DNA of 64,000 nt from Takakia lepidozioides (GCA_030704615.1 CM060734.1:6510001-6574000); one strand, 5' to 3'. Shown: positions 1 to 10,820, counted from the first letter of the stretch. Made by a program: numbers and translations. The notes: generated from the letters alone by a model not told the origin.

Positions 1-554
1 CATAACACCATAGCCTCTTGCAATGTGTACCCCTCCGCCATGCTACCCTCGGGATGTGCCTTTTGCCGCACGTGTGCCTTGACCTCCTTCATGTAACACT
101 CTAGAAAGTACATCCACTGAGCATGGACCGGTCCGGCAATCTCCGCCTCTTCCACCAAGTGCACTACCAAATGCACTTGGATGTCAAAGAAATTAGGGGG
201 AAGATGCATCTCCAACATACACAAGACCGTGGCCGCCTCCTCCTTCATTCGCGGAAAATCCGCCTCGTCCATCTCTTTTGTGCAAAGCTAACGGAATAAA
301 TCAGCAAGTCGATAGACGGCTTTTCGAATGCCCTCATGGAGTGTCCCTCGTATTGCAATGGGAAGGATGTCTTGCAAAATGTTGTGGTAGTCATGAGACT
401 TCAAACCATGGATAGTGGTGGTACTCAAATTTGTTGCATAGTGATGCGCCATACCCGGTCGGGGTCCGGATAGGTCGTATTGTGGTCCGCACTTGCTTGT
501 ATGCCTCCTTTGTCCAAGTCCAAGTTGGCGCCCTATACTTCCACTTGGGAGCAT
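1..554 (-). pseudogene. CACTA transposase C-terminal part (end of TNP2 plus DUF4218)
   Basis: Reading the minus strand, the segment contains GLKSHDYHNILQDILPIAIR, typical of the end of TNP2. It is followed by DUF4218 hallmarks: PPNFFDIQVHLVVHLV, GPVHAQWMYFLECYM and AHPEGSMAEGYTLQEA. DUF4218 accompanies plant CACTA transposases; its biochemical role is unknown to me. An in-frame TAG at 288-290 splits the two parts, at a place where relatives usually have Gln after FFR, so CAG to TAG is the likely lesion. A frame switch also occurs near 420-550. The coding continues past base 1. Confidence 0.85.
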
Positions 555-747
555 TGTTCACGTCCACACCATCAGCTGTCATGGCATACGGTTTTGGGCT
601 TGGAGCTCTCGCCTCACACCAAGGGAATCACCGCCGCGTTTCTTCTTCCGCCCGGTTAAGTTTGCCAGTACACGAATAAGTGATGAGCACACATTATTCC
701 CAATATGCATGGGATCAAGGAGGTGCCGGATTTTCAGATCCTACGCA

Positions 748-1257
748 TCATGAAATTTCCATATAATTTGTCATAAACCCTGAACTCGATGCAATTTCAT
801 ATGAATATGTCATGACATTCAATGAAATATGTATGGTCCAATGCATTTCGGACTTGTACCTCCCAATAAGGCAACTCGTAGAAGATTGAGAGCCGGACAT
901 GCCACACCTCTTGAGCCGGGGTTTTTTATCCAACACCTCTTGCCACCGGGCTTTCCAAAATGACCCAGGGGGACGCACGGGTGGAGATCTCCTCTCCACG
1001 GTCCCATCAAATAATTTATTGCCTCTTGTTCTCCATGGATGGTTGAGAGGAAGAAATTTCTGGTAGTTGGGATAGATCATTTTCGCGACGTTCTTCGAAT
1101 GCTTTGCATCAAGGTTATCCGGCCCACAACATGAACATGCTGCGTACCCCTTTGTGCTTAGTCCCGAACAAACTGAAAGCCCTGCACAAAACCATGAATT
1201 TAGTTGGGATTTAACATTTGTCGCCTCGTATAATTTCAATGAACCGAGCAAAAACAT
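748..1257 (-). pseudogene. CACTA TNP2 transposase, central exon
   Basis: The translation holds SGLSTKGYAACSCCGPDN and NYQKFLPLNHPWR, matching the TNP2 block 'LSGWSTKGxxACPxC...RRFLPxxHxxR'. In this family the block lies downstream of the segment now at 1339-1984, as it does here. The ends (MFLLGSLKLYEATN... at the start and the hydrophobic tail below 900) look like intron sequence read through, so the true exon is probably about 890-1180. Cys residues of the ACxCC motif are present. Confidence 0.8.
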
Positions 1258-1338
1258 GAATTGCTAAAGAAAAATCATGACGAGCACATACAAACACATG
1301 ATATACGGTAGAATATATATATTATAGGTAATATCAAA

Positions 1339-1984
1339 TTAAAATGTATCTGGATAGTCATGCATTGTCCATAGCAAAAGCCCTCGCAAGAGAAAAGAAC
1401 GTTGGCCAGTAGGTGCCGATGCATCATAAGCTGGAACTCCATTCCATAATATATTGAGTTCGTCAACCAATGGACGCAGATACACATCCATATTCGCAAC
1501 TTGTTTTTTCCCTACAACACAAATTATTTGCAATATATATAAGATCATTTCAAATTCAAATAGAACAAATGATATTCTTAGTTCCATATATATTCGACAT
1601 TGTACTACCACGTACATCCTAAAGCAACAAAAAAGAGTTGTGTTATTCACCTGGCACAATGGCAGCCAACATGATATGACCCTTCTTGATAGCAAGATAA
1701 AGAGGGATGTTGTAGTTAACCAAAGTCACAGGCCATGTTGAATGGCTACTTGACTGGACCGAATGTGGGTTTACACCATCCGCGGAGAAGCCGAGCCGAA
1801 CATGTCTTGGATCGTCCTTCAAAAAAGGCCATTGTTCCTCGGTGTGTTTCCATGCCGGCGAATCGTGAGGGCCGCACATCTTTCCGGGAGGGCTCCGATG
1901 CTCCGCATGCCACTTCATGAGTTGGGCAAATGATGGACTCCGAAATTGTGCTTTCAAGCGCGGGATGACTGGAAAATAATGCAT
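1339..1984 (-). pseudogene. CACTA TNP2 transposase, catalytic-region exons
   Basis: Two exons. The upper one (1643-1984) reads YFPVIPRLKAQFRS, MKWHAEHR and DPRHVRLGFSADGVNP, then SSHSTWPVTLVNYNIP, the most conserved part of TNP2 transposases. The lower one (about 1339-1512) reads DVYLRPLVDELNILW and LLRGLLLWTMHDYPD, the next conserved block. They are separated by about 130 bases of AT-rich sequence, probably an intron. No stop interrupts the conserved blocks themselves. Confidence 0.88.
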
Positions 1985-2191
1985 TTTCTAACCTCCCCCA
2001 CAAACTCAACAAATATATCAATATTTACTTTCTGTCATTTGGATCCACATATTGTACGTAAGAGAGGGGTATATATTTGCAAAGGTTTGTATGTAGATAT
2101 TTTGTAAAGTCTACATTAGTTGAAGGATTCATATAACCTATATGCATACCCTAATAATATCGGAATGATACAACCTCTTAAACCCTACACC

Positions 2192-2590
2192 CTAAAATGA
2201 TATATTAGTTGGTGGACACATGTATATATGTATATAAATATAAATGGCAAGAAAGAGAATATAAGAGAAATGTACCTTTCGTGGGATCTTCTTTCCTTGA
2301 ACATCATCTCGGTATCTAAATTTTTTGCACTTGGGACACGTGGTAGCACGCGCATGCTCTCCATAGTACAAGGTGCGATCACAAGGACATGCATGGAAAA
2401 TTTTGTAGCCCATCCCCACTGTGTCTAGAACCTGTCTTGCCTCTTTTCGAGAACGTGGCATTTTATGCTCCAAATGGGGGGTGAGGATGTGGTCCGCAAT
2501 TGTGCGCATGATTGTGGACATGCCAATGTTGCTTATGCCGAACTGGGATTGCAAATTAAGCAACAACAATATAGTGGAAAGTCGACTCAA
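2192..2590 (-). pseudogene. CACTA TNP2 transposase, N-terminal exon
   Basis: The translation contains FHACPCDRTLYYGEHARATT, then CPKCKKFRYRDD and KKIPRKVHF. This is the Cys-rich N-terminal block of TNP2 proteins ('CPNDCxLYRxxxxxxxxCPxCxxxRY...KKxPxKVxxYFP'). The YFP start of the next block is carried by the 1643-1984 exon, so an intron of about 290 bases intervenes. The stretch below 2274 is intron read-through. The first residues near 2590 adjoin foreign sequence, so the true N-terminus is missing. Confidence 0.83.
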
Positions 2591-2745
2591 AATTTTTGTG
2601 CAGACTTACGGATGGTGGACTGAGACCAACAGAAGCCTTAGGGGTGACAGGCGCAGGCTTTAGGGGGGGTAGACAGCCCGTCACAGTCTGACATAGCCCA
2701 ACATAGCTTCACAGCCAGTCACAGCCCGACACAGCCCGACACAAT
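2591..2745 (-). repeat. Inverted LTR fragment of the A/B family
   Basis: Read on the minus strand this repeats the end of the A-family LTR as it appears on the plus strand at 4557-4800 and 51100-51330: a run of CTGTGAC-type units, then CCCCTAAAGCCTG, then CACCCCTAAGGCT, then ACCATCCGTAAGTCTG. It is therefore opposite in orientation to elements A and B. Both ends are cut: by the CACTA segment at 2590 and by element B's ORF3 near 2745. Confidence 0.75.
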
Positions 2746-3912
2746 CCCGCTTCTGCCTCTTGGACTGGTGCTGCCCCTCCAATCCACCTTCACCATGTGA
2801 AGAGCCCTGCTCCTCAATTGCAGTGGTTGTTGTCTCAAACACTCCCATCTCCTTGCGTTCTCGTGCATCAAGTATGCAAGAATCAAGGACAATTTGCGCA
2901 ATTATTGGGCCAGACACTATGATCGGAGACTTAGCAACAGTGCCCTGTAACCGCTTCATCTCTTCTACCAGACCATTGTACATTAACTCCGCCCAAGCTA
3001 CATCCTCTCCCCTCAAAGCTTTCAGTATCTCCTCCGTGAATGATCTGCTCAAGTACTGTTGGTTCTGTTTCATGGCAAACAAAACGTTCAGTATTTGGCC
3101 AACTTCTCTTAGCCCTGGGTACTCGGCCTTGGTGCAGGTGTATCCTTGAGTCTTAAAGAAACTCCCTTCTTGGAACAAATTCCCTATCTGCAATCTTGCC
3201 CTGTGCTCATCCACATCCACATGACCCGATGGCAAATCGAACAATTGCTGCAGGTACTGGGGAGTAATTTCTATATCTACTCCCCTCACCTGGGTAATTC
3301 CTGTCCGAGGCTCAAAGTTATGAATAAATTGAATCATATACTTCCGATGATGCAAGGACCAGTCCTTGCATAGCAGCCCTTCCAATCGCAACTCCTTCAG
3401 CAGCTGCACTGCCTGTGGTGTAGCAATTGTTTGCTTCTGCAGAATCGTGGTGCTCTTCACCCTGATATCCTCCATTCCCCTAACTCTCTTCATTCCAGAC
3501 AAATAAGAAGGCCTTGTTTGAAACAGCTTTAGGAAAGCTTGCAGGGCATAGAGCATACTTGTATGGTTGGCATAGAATGGAACGGGTAAGTGCGTGTAAG
3601 CCTATGGGGCTTGCAGATAGTGGGTGAGAGAAAATGTCTTTCCCACCCGTCCGTCCTTGCGCCACTGCGTGAGAAGTAATGCTAGTGTGTAGTCTGTAAT
3701 ATCCGCCATAGCTACAAAGCTATAGCTTTGATTACTCCTCTCGTCGAGACGCTGACTATTTGGAGCAATCCCGACTCTTCCGCTCATAACTCTTCTTATT
3801 TCTTGTTCTTGTTTCTTGGAGGAAACCACCTGCATGAAATTCTCGCTCCTGATTGGCTGTTGCCTCCTTGGGTAACTTCTTAATTTTACCCCCCTCAGTG
3901 GACATTCCCACC
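2746..3912 (-). pseudogene. Element B ORF3 (N-terminal two-thirds), non-pol protein of a Ty3 element
   Basis: This minus-strand ORF lies beyond the integrase of element B and was separated from it by the insertion of element A (3913-29596). It is about 80% similar by eye to the A copy at 7676-8463. Features: MADITDYTLALLLTQWRKDG, a block with FEPRTGITQVRGVDIEIT and LFDLPSG, then KSPIIVSGPIIAQIVLD. The 'V.g..i.it...l..LP' pattern recalls the plant-transposon protein family found in Athila/Tat elements, but I am not sure of it. An in-frame TAG at 3602-3604 is CAG in copy A. Function unknown; it lacks protease, RT or integrase motifs. Confidence 0.7.
3908..3912. repeat. Target-site duplication of element A, left copy
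   Basis: CCACC immediately left of the 3913 LTR boundary, matched by CCACC at 29597-29601 immediately right of the other LTR. Five base pairs is the usual length for Ty3/gypsy integration. Confidence 0.85.
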
Positions 3913-4866
3913 TGTCGCGCAGCTTATACTCACCCATCCCTTCGCTATCCGAGGCGGGAACTCCAAGATAGAAGAGTTGGAAATCTCTAAGCACTCAGCC
4001 CGCTCAGAACAATCAGTCATGACCTACAGCTAGTGTATCATGGGGTTGTTTCCTATTTGTTTTCCTTCCCGCATTCATGTTAGCTAGTTACCTTACTGTT
4101 GGTATTTAAGTATCAGTTTGCTTCAGCAATCTATCGGATTCCATCAACTCATCCATTCATTCCACAGCTTCACTCAGATCTCTCTACACAGTGTGAGTAT
4201 GAAGTATGTATCAGATTAATATCTATCAAGTGTCAGGCTGAAGCCATGGAGTCTCTAATCTGCTCTACATTACAACTCTACTGCTTGCATTCATCAAGCA
4301 TCAACAGATCGTTCTCCTCCTTCTTCGTGCTCTCTCTCTTTCTGCTCAGAGATGCGCTCTCCGCTTCATTTCCCCCCCAGTGATGTCCGAAGTCCCCCAA
4401 GAAGTGATCCTTTTTCCAGTCCTCGCTCCTGGCTTTATCTTCCTACTCGTTGTTCTAACGGTTTCCCTCATTAACCGTCATCCGTGAACTAACATGTTCC
4501 ATTCGCAGATGTTGTTCCCCACAGTCGTTCCCTGTCCTGTTATCCGTTCCCTATGGTCGTGACAGCTGTATCAAGCTGTGACTGGCTGTGTAAAACTGTG
4601 ACTGGCTGTGCGACTGTGTTGGGCTGTGTCGGGCTGTGTTGAGCTGTGACTGGCTGTGACGGTTGTGTCGGACTGTGACGGACTGTGACGGGCTGTGTTG
4701 GACTGTGACTGGCTGTGACGGCTGTGACGGCTATGACGGCTGTGTATCTCCCCCTAAAGTGCGCTGCTGTCACCCCTAAGGCTCCTGTTGATCTTAGTCT
4801 GTGCAAAAATTAAGGGTACCCCACAGATCCCGTAAAAGTGCCTAAATCCCAGACAGTCCTCTAACA
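3913..4866 (-). repeat. 3' LTR of element A
   Basis: Begins TGTCGCGC and ends CTCTAACA on the plus strand, so TG...CA in element orientation. It is about 95% like the 28698-29596 copy by eye, apart from the tandem CTGTGAC block. Contents on the plus strand: the start region of ORF1 (ATG complement near 4018), an AT-rich segment around 4080-4300, and the CTGTG array at 4557-4746. The array is followed by the conserved tail CCCCTAAAG...CACCCCTAAGG...AAATTAAGGGTACCCCACAG. Confidence 0.88.
4557..4746 (+). repeat. CTGTGAC/CTGTGTC short tandem array in LTR
   Basis: About 17 degenerate copies of a 10-11 bp unit (CTGTGACGGG, CTGTGACTGG, CTGTGTCGGG and similar). The same block occurs, with different copy number, in every LTR of this family in the window. 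Confidence 0.85.
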
Positions 4867-4888
4867 TTACCCCTTCCCCTCTCAAAAA
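4867..4888 (-). other. Polypurine tract of element A
   Basis: Minus strand reads TTTTTGAGAGGGGAAGGGGT directly before the LTR start TGTTAGAGG. This is the expected site for plus-strand priming in an LTR retrotransposon and fixes the left LTR as the 3' LTR. Confidence 0.85.
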
Positions 4889-4904
4889 GCCGTGTCCTCA
4901 CGGT

Positions 4905-5906
4905 TTACTGTTTGGAATTTGTAACCCTTTGTGAGCGAGCACCCTTCTGACGGTTAGACTCTCGTGAAGGACTCCGTGTGCGAGCCCGTGTCCTGTCGCT
5001 GGTTGAGGGAGATGATTGAACACTACTTGGATATGTCAGTCCTTCTGGAGGCTGATATCGAGGTAATCTTTCAGGCATAGGAGACCCCCGTCGCTTCTTC
5101 TCTGCCATTTGAATTGCATAGTCCTCTGCCATGTCAAAAGAGTCCGCTGAAGAAACAGTTGTATCAGAATCCTCGTCCCCCCTGAGGTGTTTTAACTGTC
5201 GAACTCTAACTGGAATTCTTTGGGGCATACAATGTTGTCCCACCATGTCTGGAAGTTTAAACTGTAAAACTTGTTGTAAGCGTTGAATTGCAAAATTGGT
5301 GAAGACCCTGAGCTCCTTGTCTGTCCAGGTGAGTGGGGTACCAATGACTTGTGAATTGTGCAAGTATTTCCATGCCTCATGTCCCTTAAAGAAAATATCG
5401 TCAGGGCTGAATTTCTGTGTTGACAAATTGTTCCAGGCCGCATGAAACCATGAACGAATCTGAGAATCCTTTTGCATCATAACTTTTGCCTCATATAGGT
5501 ACATATGAGGTGGCACTGAAGGTAAGACCCAATGATCCCCACTGGAATAACTCAGAAAGCGCGTTTGCATCTTCTGCTGCTCAATGTGATAACGTACCAG
5601 AAAACAAACAGCGTAGTATAACCCGCAGCCCATGACAATACTTGCTACCTCTTTGGTCTTGGTATAAATGAATCCATGTACAACTTGGAAGGCAATTAAT
5701 TCCTTCAACATGGTACTTGCCTCATGCCAGTACTGCGCAAAGTGATGATCCTCAATTGGTCGATTGTTCGGAAGAACTTTAGTCCTAGTTGCCACTGGTA
5801 GCCAAATGCGCATGATTTGATAGTAATGTGCCAACGACTGCGGAGGACTAAATTCCTTCCAAGCCAAATCCAACACAATGGGAATTTGGTTGAAGGGCAT
5901 AATCAT
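4905..5906 (-). pseudogene. Element A ORF3, C-terminal segment (333 aa), unknown
   Basis: An uninterrupted 333-residue reading frame ending just before the polypurine tract, hence the last coding segment of element A. Start region has LAWKEFSPPQSLAHYYQ; the middle has the aromatic-rich blocks HHFAQYWHEASTMLKELIAF and SGDHWVLPSVPPHMYLYEAK. The last 80 residues are Arg/Ser-rich and probably disordered. I recognise no catalytic motif. It most likely continues the upstream segments 5994-8463, which are in other frames or behind stops, so I treat it as part of one broken protein. No signal peptide or membrane segment is evident. Confidence 0.6.
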
Positions 5907-5993
5907 AGCCCGACTGTATTCCCGTGCAGCTGGAGTTTTAGGTGGGTTAAAGGCAGCATTCCCCCATACCTCAGGCTGTGGTGGCTGTGGTGG

Positions 5994-7250
5994 CTATGGT
6001 GTGGCTGTAGTAACAACAGGGTCAGCTACTGGCACAGTGACTTGTTGTGGTGTTGGTGGCACTGGCTCTTGTACCATTGGCATCTCCTGCACCCCCTGTG
6101 AAGAAGACTGAAAAGCCAAAGTTCTCGCTTGTAAATAAGAAGCCATTAGCTGTTCCTCAGGTACACAGACTCTCTTGTCGATATTTGAAGTGAGGTCCTC
6201 CACTTGTGTCTACAGGCCGTCTACATCCTCCTGTAACTCCGCTATTCTACTATAGACATTGTCTATAGTAGTTGTGGCAATGTTCTGCACTTGCAGTCTG
6301 AGCTCATTCATCTCGCTTTGGGTGAGCTTTCGTGGTGCTTTGCCCTCCACCGGCCCTTGTGCTAACCAGACCTGCATAAGGTGGTTATCCACCAAGTTGC
6401 TTGTGGCACCCCTTAGAGTATGCTCCTATGTGAGCCTGTACACATTTATCTGCTGCTGTAAAGCCTCTATGCGCTTCGCATGAGGTTCAACCAAACTCGC
6501 ATAGGCAGCAGCCAGATTATTGGCTTCCTTCCAAGCCTTATTAGCCACAGAGAGTTCATTTCTATTTACCATGAGCGTTTGTTGCAACTCCAGGATGTAC
6601 CTCTCTTGGTCAGCTTCAACCTGCGTGTATTGCTTGAAAGTATTCTCATTGCGACAGATTGTATTCTTCATATCGACAATGAGTTTCACTTGCTCAACAT
6701 TCTCTGCCTCTGCCTTTGTACATCTTTCCGTTTGACTGTTTATTTCTATTGTAGCTTGGTCAAGCATAGTTGTGAGTGTAGCACATTGTATGGCCATCCT
6801 GTCATGCACTGTCTGCAACTCCGTATGTAGTGCATTCACTTCTTGCAACTTGCTTTCATGCTTCACCTGCATTTGGTATAGTTGTTGCTTATGTGCTTCG
6901 TGCAACTGGTCTTGCGCGAGGCCTGCCTCAATCAATTGTTCCTTAGCCAATTGCAAAGCCGCTTCTGTACTCTCTAAGTCTTGCTGCATCTTGAGAGTGA
7001 CCTCTTCATCGACCTTGTTTGCACACTCAGTGGCAAGTCGAGCCTCAAACTCCTTCCTGAGTTCCTCCCTCAAAGCTGCCAATTGGGTAGTTGGAACATG
7101 GGATTTGACATAAGTACCCAACAAATTAAGTGTCCTGCTTATGGAACTCATAAGCATGGCCTGTTGAGGGTCATCATGGTGAGCTTGCTGCTGTTCTCCC
7201 TGATCCTCAACAGTGTGATGCCTCACGAACCACTCAGGCCATTGCCCCAC
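5994..7250 (-). pseudogene. Element A ORF3, coiled-coil segment
   Basis: About 400 residues of strongly heptad-like, Gln/Glu/Leu-rich sequence (for example QLAALREELRKEFEARLATE). This predicts a long coiled coil, with a Pro-rich stretch at the end (near 5994-6100). In-frame stops at 6426-6428 and 6210-6212 interrupt it; at 6210 the frame reads DGL-TAG-TQVEDL, where Gln would keep the heptads, so CAG to TAG is likely. A structural, gag-like or packaging role is inference only. Confidence 0.6.
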
Positions 7251-7278
7251 CAGATTTTTTCCTGAACCACTTCATCCG

Positions 7279-7656
7279 TCACCGTGCTGCAGTGTCTTGA
7301 CATTCTACCTGTGGTACCTCCGTCACAGGTGTGTGTATTATATGCACCGCAAGGTTTCCCCTGGACAACCGTTGCACCTCCGGAATCACTGTTTCCCTGA
7401 CCAGACCAGAATATTCATAGAGAAGGTCCCCCTTCTCAATTTCTGCCACCACCTGTTCTGTAGTGGGAATATCTAACCCTTCTTTCTCCAAATCAATTAT
7501 TTCTGGTAGAACTGCATGGACAACTTGTGGTAACTCTGTGACAAGCCGATCATCTGGCTGTGATGGCTGTGATACTGAAGTAACTTCCTCTTCCCTCTCT
7601 GAAGGTCCTGCTTCCAATAATAGCAGTTCTTTGTGCTGCTGTGCCCCTTCATGCAC
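7279..7656 (-). pseudogene. Element A ORF3, acidic linker segment
   Basis: A 125-residue frame rich in Glu, Val and Pro (for example EEEVTSVSQPSQPDDRLVTE), lying between the conserved N-terminal block (7676-8463) and the coiled coil (6426-7250). It is in a different frame from both neighbours, so at least two indels have occurred or a splice is missing. No domain recognised. Confidence 0.5.
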
Positions 7657-7675
7657 AAGAGCTTGGGAAACACTA

Positions 7676-8463
7676 TCATGGCGGTTTTCGTGAAGCCAAT
7701 GGATCCGCCACTACAGTCTTTCCCCGCCTCTGTCTCTTAGTCTGGGGTTGCCCTGCCAGTCCACCCTCACTGTGTGAAGAGCCTTGCTCCTCCATTGCAG
7801 TGGTTTCAGTCTCAAACACTCCCATCTCCTTTCTTTCCCGAGCATCAAGTATGCAAGAATCAAGAATTATTTGAGCAATGATTGGGCCAGACACTATGAT
7901 AGGAGACTTTGCGGCAGTGCCCTGTAATCTTTTCATCTCCTCTACCAGTGCGTTGTACATTATGTCCGCCCCTGCTACCTCTTCTCCTCTCAGGGCTTTG
8001 AGTATTTCCTCTGTGAAGGATCTGCTCAAATACTGTTGGTTCTGTTTCATGGCAAACAGAACGTTCAATACCTGGCCTACCTCCCTTAGCCCTAGGTAGA
8101 CGGCCTTGGTACAAGCATAACCCTGAGTTCTAAAGAAACTCCCTTCTTGGAATAGGTCCCCTATTTGCAGTCTTGCCCTGTGCTCCTCCACATGCACCTG
8201 ACCTGATGGCAATTCAAACAATTGCTGTAGGTATAGGGGAGTAATTTCTAATTCAACTCCCTTCACCGTTGTTGCTCCTGTCCTAGGCTCAAAGTTTTGC
8301 AAGAATTGTAACATGTACTGTCTATGGTGCAATGTCCAATATTTGCTTTGCAATCTTTCCAATCGCAGCTCCTTCAGTAACTGTACCGCCTGTGGAGTAG
8401 CAATTGTTTGTTTCTGCAGGATTATGGTGCTCTTCACCCTGATTTCTTCCATTCCTCTCACTC
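7676..8463 (-). pseudogene. Element A ORF3, conserved N-terminal block
   Basis: Homologue of the element B segment 2746-3556. Shared blocks include FEPRTGATTVKGVELEIT, LFELPSGQ, LFQEGSFFRTQGYACTKA and KSPIIVSGPIIAQIILD. The frame is broken at 8463, where the DNA transposon TIR-1 has inserted; the upstream part resumes at 21738. A related block starts element F (56117), with P-T-R, IEI and LLLP at the matching places. The block is thus a conserved accessory protein of this retroelement group, role unknown. Confidence 0.7.
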
Positions 8464-8471
8464 GAGGTTTA

Positions 8472-8530
8472 CTATTTCATGAGCAGAAACCATGAGCCAT
8501 GAGCCATGAGCCGCATGAGCGGTGAGCCGA
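8472..8530 (+). repeat. TIR-1 left terminal inverted repeat
   Basis: CTATTTCATGAGCAG, then repeated CATGAGC units (CATGAGCCATGAGCCATGAG at 8491 onward) and CGCATGAGCGG. Inverse of 21660-21730. Further CATGAGCGG units lie at 8552 and 8690-8716. Confidence 0.85.
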
Positions 8531-9032
8531 AGTCTAAGATACGCGGATTTCATGAGCGGACTCCTCCAAATTTGGAAATGCGGCAGATTAAACAAGTATT
8601 AAAATAATAGTTTTTTATTTGACCTTGCCGTTTTTGGACGTTCCAGATCATGTAATGCGGCGAAGATATGTCGTCAGTAACAAGTCCGCTCATGGTTTTT
8701 TAGATCCGCTCATGGAAATAAGTGACCGTGCAACGGGAAATCCAGTATACAACTGCAAAAGGACGTCGCATACTGGCCTGTATAGAATATTCCGCGGTTT
8801 TACATGCCTTAACATTGGAATGAAGCTGACCCTTTTGCCGCGATTGAACCAATGGAGTCTGCACCAATAGAGTCTGCAGTACTTCACAATTATGTCTTCT
8901 TCGGGTATTCGGCGGGAAAGGTTTGCAACTGAACTGGGAAATAAGGTGCCGCATTAGGGTTCGCACGTGCGAAATTTCGGAGCGGTTTGGTGTTGGCGAA
9001 GGCCGCCTCTACCAGTACCTACGACGATACTT

Positions 9033-9053
9033 GGAAATGCGGCGCCGCATTTT
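9033..9053. repeat. Single copy of the 22-bp palindrome
   Basis: GGAAATGCGG then CG then CCGCATTTT, an isolated copy between the left terminus and the transposase 3' end. Confidence 0.85.
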
Positions 9054-9305
9054 CTTGTCGGAGGTCGAATGAGGACAACAAGTTTTCGGAAAGCAGAAAA
9101 ACATGAACCCTCCAACATACAAAAATACATGCACGTGGAAACAAGTGAACGATATAGTAATATCTTAGTTCGAGCAAAACATGTTACTGGTAGGCAAGAC
9201 ATATGTCGGACCTTTCTGTGGCCAGAGTCTGAGGTACTGGCAGCAGTACAGTTCTACTATCCGAAAAGGATGGGCGTACCATTGTATTGGGACCGCAAGC
9301 CAAGC

Positions 9306-9788
9306 TCACTGGTCCCCTGGATCCATATTCAGAAGAGTGTGAACCTCCTGGGGGCTCAACCCTGGTGCATGTATGAAGTGATGAGTTGTGGAATTACAAC
9401 GGAGTCTCTTTAGGTACACGTAGTACAAATGCTTGCAAGGGCAGTATGATGCCCCCTTGTTCGCCATGATCTGGAAGTCGGTGCAATTGCAGGTGGGTAA
9501 TTCTGAAATGGTGATGGTGTACACCTCATTGCGAACAGCTGAGCCTGCCGTGGCCATCTGATACACACGCCCGAATCCTGGTGGGGGCACTTCTGTCGAG
9601 CTCTGGATTGTACAGTTCATCTGAAGTGCATTCCCCATCCTTGTCTCGTTCATTTTTGAGGGAGGTCGCCGCCTCTTCGGTTTCCCCCAACGGTGTGTAG
9701 GATGCTTAGAGCTGTCGTGTCCCATTGTTCTTGCTCTCACAGGGTCGGTGGTGGAGGCTGTGGAAGCGAAAATGGTTGTCTGGGGACG
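9306..9788 (-). pseudogene. TIR-1 transposase, C-terminal SWIM zinc finger
   Basis: The segment contains LPTCNCTDFQIMANKG followed by YCPCKHLYYVYLK. This is the SWIM pattern C-x-C-x(n)-C-x-H, common near the C-terminus of MULE transposases and FAR1-type proteins and thought to bind DNA or protein. It is in the same frame as the preceding segment, separated only by a TGA at 9789-9791 (CAC-TGA-CGT). A CGA to TGA change would explain that stop. The frame ends 9306-9308. Confidence 0.78.
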
Positions 9789-10737
9789 TCAGTGCGCTGC
9801 ACCATCCAAAATCCTGCGGCGGTAAAGGGCGTCGGCCTCAACCTGACTCAGATCGCAGCCTGGTTCCACCGGCCACACCGGGGGAGCCTCTGGCATTGTT
9901 TGTATGCCGTACTTGGGCTTTCCATACACGCAAGTCATAATGTTGTGCCTGCAGAACCAGAACTGGATGGTTGTCGCCTCCGCAAACTTTGCATGGACAA
10001 ATCTTCCTGTAAAAGTAGGAGCAGGGACAGCCCCATCTGGATTCCTCCTTATCATCTCTAAACAACGTTGCCGTGTATCCACACGAATTGCGGAACACCT
10101 TCCTCGAAACGACGGCTTTGTGCGAGCAATTCTCCACTGTGATGCAGACACAGTCGTCTCCACAATGGCTTGGCCATACTGCATAACAACGGGCGGAATC
10201 TGGGGCAAGGGAGCGGTGGGAATTTCTCGCACGAAATCCCCGGTTGAAGGCAACGGCGATCTGGAATTTCTTGGGCTTCCACTGCTGGAAGACACATTGT
10301 GCGGCAACATGACGGGACCTCGAGGTGCTGTCCGAATGTTCCTGTCGGATCTCCAGGAATCCTCTTCGCACCCGGGTTCCTCTTCAATCCTCCGCCTCAC
10401 AGGGCGAGTCCGGACGTCCCCCTCTAGGTGTTCACCTCTGCGGTGCAGAGGCGTCCCTTTGATCTTCTCTGGCAATGCTGTCACCCATTTCAGTGGATTC
10501 TTGGACCTCGAAGCTGTTCGTACCAACAATTCATCCCTGTCCGGCCCAAAGCCCCATTGTTTGCCGCTCAGGAACTTGTAGTACGTGGCTTGCTGCATGA
10601 TTGCTCTGTCGATGTCCTCCGTTGTGGCCGTCACTACGTCCACCAGATGTGCGGCAGAAGACGCTCGCCATGAGGAGTGGACCGATTCTGCCATATTCGT
10701 GTTCGGCATGTCCGTGTCGGAATCCAAGCACCGCTCT
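9789..10737 (-). pseudogene. TIR-1 transposase, segment after catalytic core
   Basis: Second exon of the transposase. It begins just after a splice acceptor near 10738 and contains TNMAESVHSSWRAS, which corresponds to the 'N..E..N..lr' block that follows the last catalytic residue in MULE-type enzymes. A basic, Ser/Arg-rich stretch follows. Then comes a His/Cys-bearing block (GRFVHAKFAEATT, FWFCRHNIMTCVYGKPKYG) that I do not recognise. The spacing to the SWIM finger (over 300 residues) is longer than in typical MULEs, so this may be a distinct lineage. Confidence 0.68.
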
Positions 10738-10820
10738 TAGAAGGACACAAACAATGGTGAGGGACCAATCGAAATGTCCGTAACAGAAAGACAAATGAAC
10801 GAAAATGACAGCAGCCTACC

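Larger units (their letters stand above)
1..2590 (-). mobile_element. CACTA (En/Spm) DNA transposon, partial
   Basis: A chain of minus-strand segments, in the correct N-to-C order from 2590 down to 1, matches a plant CACTA TNP2 transposase followed by DUF4218. They are separated by AT-rich stretches that look like introns. The element runs off the left window edge. I could not find a terminal CACTA motif; at 2590 the coding segment abuts an inverted LTR fragment (2591-2745), so the right end is either truncated there or lies beyond recognition. Several segments switch frame, so this copy is probably defective. Confidence 0.85.

Noticed and set aside
6772-7113. Cys/Ser-rich plus-strand peptide that could be a secreted small protein
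   Set aside because: It is the complement of the coiled-coil region of ORF3; the Cys run comes from GCA/TTGCA codons read backward.
4867-8463. A separate non-autonomous LTR element using the LTR at 3913-4866
   Set aside because: At first its gene seemed independent of gag-pol at 22-29 kb, but the matched LTRs, the polypurine tract and the CCACC duplication show both are parts of element A split by TIR-1.
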